Source: Thermoleophilaceae bacterium (lineage in GTDB: Bacteria > Actinomycetota > Thermoleophilia > Solirubrobacterales > Thermoleophilaceae). From it: a DNA stretch of 13,596 bases. Numbering within the stretch: position 1 is the first letter of the stretch; each line of letters opens with the position of its first letter. Under the pieces are notes generated by a model. The model was not told the DNA's origin. It did no database searches and worked only from the letters and a program-made list of their open reading frames with translations. This document shows, one piece after another, positions 1 to 6,584 of the stretch. The position numbers were made by a program, and so were the translations under genes. The stretch is taken from assembly GCA_013813135.1 (NCBI GenBank), contig JACCSF010000402.1, positions 1 through 13,596 on the forward strand. The letters are read 5' to 3'.

Positions 1-122
1 GCGACTCAAGCTTCCCCGGTCAGACCAGACGGACGACACGGCACTCTAGGGTCAGCCCGCCGCCAGCCCGAGAACCAACCGAAGCGGTCGGACGTCACCG
101 CCCAAACGCGATCACTCTGACA

Positions 123-284
123 GTGACGGGACTCTGCGACACCTGCAAGCACCAGAAGCTGGTTCCGAATACGCGCGGAAGCGTGTTCTCCATGTGCGAG
201 CGGTCGAAGACCGACCCGCGCTACCCGAAGTACCCGCGGCTGCCGGTGAAGCAGTGCCCGGGCTACGTCAGCGTGTCCCGCTGA
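123..284 (+). CDS. Small Cys-rich (zinc-ribbon-like) protein, 53 aa
   Basis: This is a short GTG-started frame of 53 codons ending in TGA. The protein has four cysteines spaced as a metal-binding knuckle: C5-x2-C8 near the start, then C25 and C45, with H10 nearby. The middle is rich in Arg, Lys, Pro and Tyr (SKTDPRYPKYPRLPVKQCPG), and it resembles small conserved hypothetical proteins of actinobacteria with CxxC...CERS...CPGY motifs; that resemblance is from memory, not from a search. No other in-frame start exists upstream before the window edge, and no Shine-Dalgarno is visible, so the mRNA may be leaderless. Its 3' end overlaps the 3' end of the convergent lipoprotein gene by 17 bases. Function is unknown; zinc or iron binding is inference. 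The coding call rests on the Cys pattern and on the ordered composition of such a short frame. Confidence 0.62.
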   Translation: MTGLCDTCKHQKLVPNTRGSVFSMCERSKTDPRYPKYPRLPVKQCPGYVSVSR

Positions 285-987
285 CGACGGTCTTCCCGTC
301 GTCGGCGATGCGCACGTCGGGCGCCTTGTCCGAGACGGTGCCGGTGAAGCTGCCGCTCGGCGCCTGGCCGTCGCCCTCGCTGACGGCCTTGGCCCGGCCG
401 TCGAGCCCGGCGGCGATGCGCCAGGCGATCTCGTAGGGCCCCGCCTTCACCGCGGTCACCTTCCACAGGAACGTCTTCTCGGCTCCGGGCTTGAGGCGCC
501 CGCACGCCCAGGTGTTCACGTAGGCGGTGTCGCACCCGAGCGGGGTCGCGTCCTTGGCCTCCGGGAGGCCGCCGATCTCGCGCACCACCCCGTTCACGAC
601 GAACTGGGGACGCTCGGAGTTGGCCAGGCCCTGCGCCGTGGCGCGGTAGCTGAGGCCCCTGACCGTGACGGCCACGTTGGGCACCGCCTCGTCGCCGGCG
701 TTGCGCACGGTGATCACGAGGTTGGAGCTTTGCGCCAGCTTCTGCTGCTTCGGGAACATGGCGGCGACCACGTCCACGGCGAAGTCGCCCTCGGGCTCAT
801 CCTCGTCTTGGCGCTCGCCACCGCCACAGCCGGCGACGGCGATCAGGCAGACCAGGGCGAAACCCCCAAACACCCGGCCCGGCCGGGTGCGCCCGGTTCC
901 GCTACAGCCCGCGAAGCGGTTCCTCCTCGCCTCCAAGTCCGGCGAACATAGCACCGTTCGCTCTGGCGAGGGGCAAGGACTTACCAT
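268..987 (-). CDS. Predicted secreted lipoprotein with a CARDB-like beta-sandwich domain
   Basis: The longest frame gives 239 residues from an ATG at 987. A hydrophobic signal segment (residues 39-53) ends in a lipobox, V51-A52-G53-C54, followed by Gly and an acidic Asp/Glu linker, so the mature protein is likely a lipoprotein outside the membrane. Residues about 80-225 look like an immunoglobulin-type beta-sandwich: a strand with VITVRNAGDEAVPNVAVTV, typical of CARDB/DUF11-like domains, then KTFLWKV and YEIAWRIAAGLDG strands. C152 and C162 could form a disulfide. The true start is unclear: no Shine-Dalgarno precedes the ATG, and a TTG at 936 (222 aa) leaves a better-sized signal peptide and lies 8 bases after a TATGTT box. 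The gene diverges from the MCE operon and may encode an accessory substrate-binding or scaffold protein; that role is inference. Confidence 0.82.
   Translation of the reverse strand: MVSPCPSPERTVLCSPDLEARRNRFAGCSGTGRTRPGRVFGGFALVCLIAVAGCGGGERQDEDEPEGDFAVDVVAAMFPKQQKLAQSSNLVITVRNAGDEAVPNVAVTVRGLSYRATAQGLANSERPQFVVNGVVREIGGLPEAKDATPLGCDTAYVNTWACGRLKPGAEKTFLWKVTAVKAGPYEIAWRIAAGLDGRAKAVSEGDGQAPSGSFTGTVSDKAPDVRIADDGKTVVSGTR
945..976 (-). promoter_or_regulatory. Candidate promoter for the divergent lipoprotein gene
   Basis: On the minus strand a TATGTT box (950 down to 945) matches the TANNNT -10 pattern and lies 8 bases before an in-frame TTG at 936, which would make a leaderless transcript. A possible -35, TTGCCC (976 to 971), is 20 bases away, longer than ideal. 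Weak evidence, seen by eye only. Confidence 0.22.
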
Positions 988-992
988 AGGCT
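964..992 (+). promoter_or_regulatory. Candidate promoter of the MCE operon
   Basis: TGGCGA (964-969) and TAGGCT (987-992) are 17 bases apart and would start the transcript near 999, just before the Shine-Dalgarno GGGAGGA (1004-1010) of the first permease gene. An overlapping TACCAT (982-987) is an alternative -10. If real, the promoter lies inside the longest version of the divergent lipoprotein frame, which favours a shorter lipoprotein. The -35 match is poor. Confidence 0.25.
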
Positions 993-1020
993 GCGTTTCC
1001 CGAGGGAGGAGTTTTGCTTA

Positions 1021-1827
1021 GTGGTTAGAGCCGCAGCCGACCGGATCTTCCTGCCGACAAAGAGCCTGCTTGAGCAGGTGGGCGACATGATGATCCTGAC
1101 CGGCAAGACGCTGGTCTCCGCGCTGCGGCCGCCCTACCCGTACGGCACCGAGTTCGTGCAGCAGTTCCTGTTCATGCTGCGCCTCTGCTGGCTGCCACTG
1201 ACGATCTCCACCATTGCGTTCGGCTACGGGGCTCCTGGGCTGCAGGCTGGCAACTTCCTCGTCCTGTTCGGCGCGATCGACCGCCTCGGCGGCTTCTTCG
1301 TGCTGGCCTCGATCCGCGAGTTCGCGCCGTTCGTGACGGCGATCATCCTCGCCGGCGTCGGCGGCACCGCGATCACGGCCGACCTGGGAGCGCGCAAGAT
1401 CCGCGAGGAGCTCGACGCGCTGCAGGTGCTCGGCGTCGACCCGATCAAGAACCTCGTCGTCCCGCGCTTCCTGGCCTTGATGGTCGTGACGGGCCTGTTC
1501 AACATCTACGCCCTGATCTTCGGCATCTTCGGCGGCGTGCTCGCGACGCTCACCTTCGACGCGCCGCTCGGCCCCTTCTTCGCGACCTTGCTCAACAACG
1601 CGTCGATCCCCGACCTATGGGGCTCCGTGCTCAAGACGACCCTGTTCGGGGCGATCATCGCGGTGGTCTCCTGTTACAAGGGGATGACCGCGTCCGGCGG
1701 CGCGGAAGGGGTGGGTAGAGCCGTGAACCAGGGCGTGGTGATCGAGTTCCTCGGCATCTTCGCGTTCAACTACGCCTTCACCCAGACGCTGCTCGCCACC
1801 CATCCCGAGATCTCGGTGATCAAGTGA
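1021..1827 (+). CDS. yrbEA: MlaE/YrbE-family ABC transporter permease (YrbEA position)
   Basis: This inner-membrane permease of the MCE lipid transporter has 268 residues, the usual length for the family. The GTG start follows the Shine-Dalgarno GGGAGGA by 10 bases. An amphipathic N-terminus (about 1-45) leads into hydrophobic segments near 52-70, 75-97, 101-118, 144-176 and 205-218, with a hydrophobic C-terminal segment near 238-258. The family signature is clear: REFAPFVTAIILAGVGG (99-115), then the cytoplasmic coupling helix around K126-IREELDALQVLGV-139, which contacts the ATPase, and the late motif CYKGMTASGGAEGVGRAV (218-235). It is the first gene of the operon, 37 bases ahead of the second permease. 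Calling it the A-type rests on gene order as in mycobacterial mce operons. Substrate unknown. Confidence 0.95.
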   Translation: MVRAAADRIFLPTKSLLEQVGDMMILTGKTLVSALRPPYPYGTEFVQQFLFMLRLCWLPLTISTIAFGYGAPGLQAGNFLVLFGAIDRLGGFFVLASIREFAPFVTAIILAGVGGTAITADLGARKIREELDALQVLGVDPIKNLVVPRFLALMVVTGLFNIYALIFGIFGGVLATLTFDAPLGPFFATLLNNASIPDLWGSVLKTTLFGAIIAVVSCYKGMTASGGAEGVGRAVNQGVVIEFLGIFAFNYAFTQTLLATHPEISVIK

Positions 1828-1864
1828 GAACGAACGCTCACACGCGCCGGAGGTTCGCTGACTG

Positions 1865-2665
1865 ATGGGAGGATCCTGGTTGAGCGTCCCCAAGGACTGG
1901 ATCGCTTCGTTCGGCGACATCGCCAAGTTCTCGGCGCGCGTCGTGGTGGACGTGTTCAACGGCCGCGTGCTGCGCTTCTTCGGCGAGACGCTGCGCCAGG
2001 CCGGCATCCTGATCTTGGGGTCCGCGATCGTGATCTGGGGGCTCGCGTTCATCATCGGCCTCCAGTGCGGGATCGAGGGCGCCTACCTGAACCGCTCGAT
2101 CGGCGCGCCCGCGTACTCGGGCGTCTTCTCGGCGTGGTGCGACCTCAGGGAGCTGATGCCCTACGCGTTCGGCTACATGATGTCGGCCAAGGTCGGCACC
2201 GGCTTGGTCGCCGAGATCGGCGCCATGCGCATCTCCGACGAGATCGACGCGCTCGAGGTCATGGGCATCAACTCGCTCGTGTTCCTGTGCGCGACGCGCC
2301 TGCTGGCGGCGTGGCTGGTGCTGCCGTTCGTGTACATCGCCGCCGTCGGAGCGGGCTTCTTCGCGAGCTACTTAGCCGTGGTCCAGCAGATCGGGGAGGT
2401 GAGCTCCGGGGGGTACTTCTTGATCTTCTGGATGTTCCAGAACCCGCCCGACCTGTTCTACTCGCTGATCAAGGGCATGACGATGGCAACGGTCATAGTC
2501 CTGGTCGGTTGCTACTACGGTTACACGGCCAGCGGCGGGCCCGTCGGCGTCGGCACGGCGACGGCCAAGTCGATGGTGTTGAACACGGTGATGGTGCACC
2601 TGGTCGGCATGGTGGGCACGCAGATCTTCTGGGGCTCGAACCCAAGAGCCCCTATCGGTGGATAG
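1865..2665 (+). CDS. yrbEB: MlaE/YrbE-family ABC transporter permease (YrbEB position)
   Basis: This second permease subunit, up to 266 residues, would form a heterodimer with the preceding YrbE protein. The signature coupling helix is EIGAMRISDEIDALEVMGI (117-135), and the late motif GCYYGYTASGGPVGVGTAT (215-233) mirrors the first subunit. Hydrophobic segments lie near 47-67, 98-116, 138-176 and 205-218, with another near 237-256. Two starts are plausible: the ATG used here, with GGAGG 11 bases upstream (1849-1853), and a TTG at 1880 with GGGAGGA (1867-1873) only 6 bases before it, which would remove five residues (MGGSW). The gene ends 21 bases before the ATPase gene. Sequence divergence from the first permease shows an old duplication rather than a recent copy. 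Confidence 0.95.
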   Translation: MGGSWLSVPKDWIASFGDIAKFSARVVVDVFNGRVLRFFGETLRQAGILILGSAIVIWGLAFIIGLQCGIEGAYLNRSIGAPAYSGVFSAWCDLRELMPYAFGYMMSAKVGTGLVAEIGAMRISDEIDALEVMGINSLVFLCATRLLAAWLVLPFVYIAAVGAGFFASYLAVVQQIGEVSSGGYFLIFWMFQNPPDLFYSLIKGMTMATVIVLVGCYYGYTASGGPVGVGTATAKSMVLNTVMVHLVGMVGTQIFWGSNPRAPIGG

Positions 2666-2686
2666 ACGGACGCGAGGGGAGCATCG

Positions 2687-3643
2687 ATGGAGGGGAGAAC
2701 GGAAGAGGGATCGGGACGACCGCTCGACCCGCGCGACTGGGAAGCCACGCGCGGGGAGCAGCAGGCCGAAACGCGCCCGCCGGAGGACTCGCGGACGCAC
2801 GAGGATGTCCCAGAGAACATCCTGGCGCAGACGCGTGACGGCGAGGATCCCTACCTCTGGCACAGCGGGCGCACGCGCGAGCACGGCGCCCAGGACGCGG
2901 TCGAGTTCATCGATGTCAGGAAGGCATTCGGCCGCAACACCATCCTCAACGGCCTCAACCTGGGTCTACCCGACGGCCAGATCTCGATGATCCTCGGCCC
3001 TTCCGGCACGGGCAAGTCGGTCTGCATCAAGCACATGGTCGGACTGCTCTACCCGGACGAGGGCGACGTGCTGGTGCACGGCGAGTCGGTGCCCGACATG
3101 GCCGACGACGAGCTGTTCGAGATGCGCAAGAAGTTCGGTGTCCTGTTCCAGGACGGCGCGCTGTTCGGGTCGATGAACGTGTTCGACAACACGGCCTTCC
3201 CGCTGCGCCAGCACACGGACAAGGGCGAGGAGGAGATCAGCGAAATCGTCCTGCGCCGCTTGGGCGAGGTGGGCCTCGGCGGGGCGCTCGACAAGATGCC
3301 GAACGAGTTGTCGGGCGGAATGCGCAAGCGCGCCGGGTTCGCCCGCGCGCTCGTCCTGGACCCCGACATCGTGCTCTTCGACGAGCCAGATTCAGGGCTG
3401 GATCCGGTGCGCACGGCTCTGCTGTGCGAGCTGATCATGGAAGTTCACGAGGAGAACGGCGGCGCTTACTGCGTGATCACGCACGACATCATGTCGGCGC
3501 GCCGGGTGGCGGACTACATCGCGATCCTCTGGAAGGGCCGGATCGTCGAGTCGGGGCCGGCGAGTGAGCTGTTCAACTCCGACAACCAGTTCGTGAGGCA
3601 GTTCCTGTCCGGGGAGGCACAGGGCCCCCTCGGAATGGAGTAA
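2687..3643 (+). CDS. mlaF: ABC transporter ATP-binding protein of the MCE system (MlaF/MceG-like)
   Basis: This 318-residue ATPase powers the YrbE permease pair from the cytoplasmic side. All motifs are intact: Walker A GPSGTGKS (104-111), Q-loop Q155, signature LSGGM (208-212), Walker B IVLFDE with catalytic E233 (228-233), D-loop SGLDP (236-240) and switch H266. FVRQFLSG...GPLGM at the end is the tail typical of MlaF/MceG proteins. The first 70 or so residues are an extra, hydrophilic, charged and probably disordered extension (many E, D, R, T) ahead of the nucleotide-binding domain. The ATG follows GAGGGGAG (2674-2681) by 5 bases. In mycobacteria one such ATPase (Mkl/MceG) is encoded away from the mce operons and shared; here it sits inside the operon between permease and MCE genes, so it is probably dedicated. 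A 95-base gap follows. Confidence 0.96.
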   Translation: MEGRTEEGSGRPLDPRDWEATRGEQQAETRPPEDSRTHEDVPENILAQTRDGEDPYLWHSGRTREHGAQDAVEFIDVRKAFGRNTILNGLNLGLPDGQISMILGPSGTGKSVCIKHMVGLLYPDEGDVLVHGESVPDMADDELFEMRKKFGVLFQDGALFGSMNVFDNTAFPLRQHTDKGEEEISEIVLRRLGEVGLGGALDKMPNELSGGMRKRAGFARALVLDPDIVLFDEPDSGLDPVRTALLCELIMEVHEENGGAYCVITHDIMSARRVADYIAILWKGRIVESGPASELFNSDNQFVRQFLSGEAQGPLGME

Positions 3644-3658
3644 CGAGACGGAGCAATG

Positions 3659-3680
3659 GCGTGCAGGGCATCCTGCGCGC
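3659..3680 (+). other. Strong intra-operon hairpin between ATPase and first MCE gene
   Basis: Bases 3659-3667 pair with 3672-3680 to form a 9-bp stem with a single G-T wobble (3662 with 3677) and the 4-base loop GCAT. It lies 15 bases after the ATPase stop codon. No U-rich tract follows, so it is not a standard intrinsic terminator. It could be an RNA processing or stabilising element, a partial attenuator, or chance in GC-rich DNA. The pairing is seen directly; the role is inference. Confidence 0.45.
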
Positions 3681-3738
3681 GCTGTGATGTTCGGTCATAG
3701 ACTGGGCTCGCAGGGAGGCGTCGAGCGATCGACCGCGC

Positions 3739-5112
3739 TTGGACTCAAGGGAAACGAGAGAGGGACGGATCCGTGAACCGCTCCATGACGAGCGGGGATC
3801 GACGGTCGCCCGCGTCATAGCGGTCGCGGCGCTGGTCGCTGCCGTGGCGCTGGCGGCGCTGGCCATGTTCGGCAACGGTGGGTCCTACAAGGTCCACGCG
3901 GTCTTCCAGAACGCCGGGCAGCTGGTCAAGGACAACCAGGTGCGCATCGGTGGGTCGCCGGTCGGCACGATCACCGACATCGCCCTCGACGAGTCCGCGC
4001 AGGCCGTCGTGACGATGGACATCCAGGACGACGACCTCACGCCCCTGCATTCGGGCACGACGGCCACGATCCGGTCGACCTCGCTGTCCGGCATCGCCAA
4101 CCGGTATGTCTCGCTGCAGCCGGGGCCGAACAGCTCTCAGCAGATCGCCGACGGTGGGCAGATCGGCACGGACGACACGAGCGCGCCCGTGGACCTCGAC
4201 GTGCTGTTCAACACGCTCGACGCCAAGACGCGCAAGGGCCTCGCGAACGTCCTTCGGGGCTCTGGCACTTGGTACGAGGGTCGCGGCGAAGAGGCAAACG
4301 AGAGCACCAAGTACTTCGCGCCGTTCCTCAACAGCACCACCCGGCTGACGAGCGAGCTGGCACTGGACCAGGCGGTCTTCAAGCGCTTCGTCAGCGACAC
4401 GGCGGCCACCGTGTCCGCCATCGCCGAGCGCCGCGACGACCTCGCCGGTCTCGTCCAGAACACCAACACCGCGTTCCGTGCGATCGGCGACCAGAGTGTC
4501 GCGCTGGACCGCGCCCTGGAGCTGCTGCCGAGCACGCTGCGCAAGGCCAACACGACCTTCGTCAACCTGCGCTCGACCCTCGACGACCTCGACAAGCTCG
4601 TGGCCGAATCGAAGCCGGGAACGCGTGACCTGGCGCGCTTCCTGCGGGAGCTGCGGCCGCTGATCAGGGAGGCGCGCCCGACCGTGGCCGACCTGCGCCG
4701 GCTGATCAGGGCCCCCGGCTCCGACAACGATCTGATCGAGCTCACGGCCCAGCAGCCGCGCCTGGCGCAGCTGACCGCCACGGTCTTCCCGCGCGCGATC
4801 CGCACGCTCGACCGCGTGCAGCCGGTGTTCGAGTACGTGCGCGGCTATACGCCTGACTTCGCCGCCTGGATCGCCGACTTCGGCCAGGTGGCCGCCAACT
4901 ACGACGCCAACGGCCACTACGCGCGAGTCCAGCCGATGTTCCTGCCGACCAACTACTCGGGCGGCACGCTGACGGCGGTGGATCCGTCCCAGAAGCTGAA
5001 CGGCTTCGAGACGGGAGTGAAGAACCGCTGTCCGGGCGGCATCACGCAGGCCTCCCCCGACGGCTCCAGCCCCTTCGCCTTCGGGGGCTGTGACACGGCG
5101 GCGAGCCCATGA
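3739..5112 (+). CDS. MCE family protein, first of six (MceA position)
   Basis: As written the frame starts at TTG and gives 457 residues. A charged N-terminus precedes one membrane anchor (about 23-44), then the MCE domain (about 48-130, GSYKVHAVFQNAGQLV...YVSLQPG), which would form one sixth of the hexameric ring. A long helical region follows (about 155-370, LFNTLDAKTRKGL, GRGEEANE, repeated LRELRPL-like heptads), expected to build the tube. The C-terminal part carries DANGHYAR and cysteines C431 and C451. There is no lipobox. The start is doubtful: no Shine-Dalgarno fits the TTG, whereas GAGAGGGA (3758-3765) is 7 bases before a GTG at 3773 that is one base out of frame (see findings). The stop overlaps the next gene by ATGA. 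The identification as MCE is firm; MceA is by order only. Confidence 0.93.
   Translation: MDSRETREGRIREPLHDERGSTVARVIAVAALVAAVALAALAMFGNGGSYKVHAVFQNAGQLVKDNQVRIGGSPVGTITDIALDESAQAVVTMDIQDDDLTPLHSGTTATIRSTSLSGIANRYVSLQPGPNSSQQIADGGQIGTDDTSAPVDLDVLFNTLDAKTRKGLANVLRGSGTWYEGRGEEANESTKYFAPFLNSTTRLTSELALDQAVFKRFVSDTAATVSAIAERRDDLAGLVQNTNTAFRAIGDQSVALDRALELLPSTLRKANTTFVNLRSTLDDLDKLVAESKPGTRDLARFLRELRPLIREARPTVADLRRLIRAPGSDNDLIELTAQQPRLAQLTATVFPRAIRTLDRVQPVFEYVRGYTPDFAAWIADFGQVAANYDANGHYARVQPMFLPTNYSGGTLTAVDPSQKLNGFETGVKNRCPGGITQASPDGSSPFAFGGCDTAASP
3758..3775 (+). promoter_or_regulatory. Shine-Dalgarno plus GTG lying out of frame with the first MCE gene
   Basis: GAGAGGGA (3758-3765) is followed 7 bases later by GTG (3773-3775), the best initiation site in this gap. 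That frame stops after 15 codons at TAG 3818-3820. One extra G in the G-run 3794-3797 would join it to the MCE frame as an N-terminus M-N-R-S-M-T-S-G-G-S-T-V-A-R. Seen in the sequence; whether it is used is unknown. Confidence 0.4.
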
Positions 5113-6584
5113 GGAGGCTGATCTACATCTGCCTGTTCGTGGCGATCGTGCCCTGGATCGTGATAGGCATCGTGCGCGAGTCTTCGGACAACGACACGCT
5201 CGAGCACTACTACGTTCGAGCGGTCTTCGACAACGCGGCCAACCTCGTCAGCGGCGAGGACGTGAAGGTGGCCGGCGTTCCCGTCGGCGTGGTCCAGGGG
5301 CTGGAGGTGACCGACGACAAGAAGGCGGCGGTCACCCTGCTGATCGACGACGCGGAGTTCATCCCCTGGAAGCAGGACGCCAAGTGTGTGATCAGGCCCC
5401 AGGGGCTGATCGGCGAGAAGTTCGTCGAGTGCGAGCCCGGATCCACGTCGGCCGAGCCGCTGGCTCAGATCGAGGACGGCGACGGCGAGGGCGAGCGGCT
5501 GCTGCCGCTCGCGAACACCAGCTCGCCGGTCGACATCGACCTGCTCAACGACATCATGCGGCTGCCCTACCGGCAGCGCTTCGCGATCCTGCTCAGCGAG
5601 TTCGGCACCGGCTTGGCCGGGCGCGGCGACGAGCTGAACGAGGTCATCCATCGCGCCAACCCGGCCCTGCGCGAGACCGACAAGCTGCTCGCCGTCCTGG
5701 CCGATCAGAACCGCGTGCTCGCCAACCTGGCGCGCGACTCCGACGCCGCACTGGGTCCGCTGGCGCGCGAGCGCAGGCGCGTGTCCGACTGGATCGTCCA
5801 GGCCAACGCGACCGGCGAGGCGTCGGCGGAGCGGCGTGGCGACATCCGGCTCGGCATCAACCGCCTGCCGGCGTTCCTGCGCAAGCTGCGGCCGCTGATG
5901 GCCGATCTCGACGAGCTCGCCAAGCAGGGCACGCCCCTGCTGCGCGACCTGGGCACGGCCGCCCCGCAGATGGACGATCTGATCAAGGGTCTCGGCACGT
6001 TCTCCGAGGCGGGCCGCAAGAGCTTCCCGAGCCTCGGCGACGCGCTCGAGCGCGGCCGCCCGGCGCTGATCCGCGCCCGCCCGGTGATCCAGGACCTGCG
6101 CAGGCTCGGGCGCGAGGCCGCGCCGGCGACGGACGACCTCGACAAGCTGACCGCGAGCCTCCAGAAGACCGGCGGCGTCGAGCGCATCAACGAGTTCCTC
6201 TACTACCTGTCGCTCAGCACGAACGGCTTCGACGCGATCGGCCATTACCTGCGTGCTGGGCTGATAACCAACAGCTGCTCGACTTACGTGCTCCGCTCGG
6301 CCACCGGCTGCAACGCCAAGTTCTACGACCCTTTCTCGGGCCCCGCGTCGGCCTCCCTCGAACCCCGCAACGCGAAGTTCGACAAGACCGCCCGACGTAG
6401 CCGCGGCAGCGTGAGCCCCCAGGGCACGCTGCTCCAAGGGCTGCTCGGCGCGCCCGGCGACGCCGACCAGACGCGCGAGCGCGATCAGGGGATCAAGCGC
6501 CTGCGCGAGGGAGCCGGCGGCCAGTCCCAGGCGTTGCAGGGCGAGGAGCCCATGCTCGACTACCTGCTCGGAGGCGAGCAGTGA
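5109..6584 (+). CDS. MCE family protein, second of six (MceB position)
   Basis: This protein has 491 residues from an ATG that overlaps the previous stop (ATGA), so translation is probably coupled. Residues 4-22 form a short uncleaved membrane anchor with C8 inside it but no lipobox. The MCE domain spans about 34-112 (HYYVRAVFDNAANLV...RPQGLIGEKFVECEPG) and has two cysteines of its own, C93 and C108, which the other five lack. A helical tube region follows with the motif LAGRGDELNE (169-178). Near the end are GHYLRAG and the closely spaced pair C390 and C401. After that comes a roughly 90-residue tail, Arg/Gln/Gly-rich and likely flexible, ending in LDYLLGGEQ; it is the longest tail after the second C-terminal cysteine in the set. 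No signal-peptide cleavage is expected. Located outside the membrane as a ring subunit. Confidence 0.94.
   Translation: MRRLIYICLFVAIVPWIVIGIVRESSDNDTLEHYYVRAVFDNAANLVSGEDVKVAGVPVGVVQGLEVTDDKKAAVTLLIDDAEFIPWKQDAKCVIRPQGLIGEKFVECEPGSTSAEPLAQIEDGDGEGERLLPLANTSSPVDIDLLNDIMRLPYRQRFAILLSEFGTGLAGRGDELNEVIHRANPALRETDKLLAVLADQNRVLANLARDSDAALGPLARERRRVSDWIVQANATGEASAERRGDIRLGINRLPAFLRKLRPLMADLDELAKQGTPLLRDLGTAAPQMDDLIKGLGTFSEAGRKSFPSLGDALERGRPALIRARPVIQDLRRLGREAAPATDDLDKLTASLQKTGGVERINEFLYYLSLSTNGFDAIGHYLRAGLITNSCSTYVLRSATGCNAKFYDPFSGPASASLEPRNAKFDKTARRSRGSVSPQGTLLQGLLGAPGDADQTRERDQGIKRLREGAGGQSQALQGEEPMLDYLLGGEQ

Noticed and set aside
3656..3700. Tiny frame (14 codons, MACRASCARCDVRS) in the gap before the first MCE gene
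   Set aside because: Very short, with only a poorly spaced GGAG before it, and it coincides with the hairpin. The cysteines may be chance; it is kept only as a remote leader-peptide idea.
3659..3700. Intrinsic terminator after the ATPase gene
   Set aside because: The stem is good but no run of T follows, and the downstream MCE genes belong to the same functional unit.
3698..3703. TAGACT as a -10 box for a promoter ahead of the first MCE gene
   Set aside because: There is no -35-like sequence at a suitable distance; the expected position holds only GCGCGC.
3745..4917. Long open frame (390 codons) on the minus strand opposite the first MCE gene
   Set aside because: Antisense shadow with no motif. 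The plus strand has a full MCE domain and membrane anchor.
5090..6400. Plus-strand frame of 436 codons in another phase over the second MCE gene
   Set aside because: Arg/Gly/Ala-rich frame-shifted shadow without hydrophobic anchor or MCE domain; the +1-phase partner at 5109 is the gene.
4953..6437. Long open frame (494 codons) on the minus strand opposite the second MCE gene
   Set aside because: It is an antisense shadow of GC-rich coding DNA: Arg/Ala/Gly/Val-rich, no recognisable motif, and it lies opposite a clear MCE protein.
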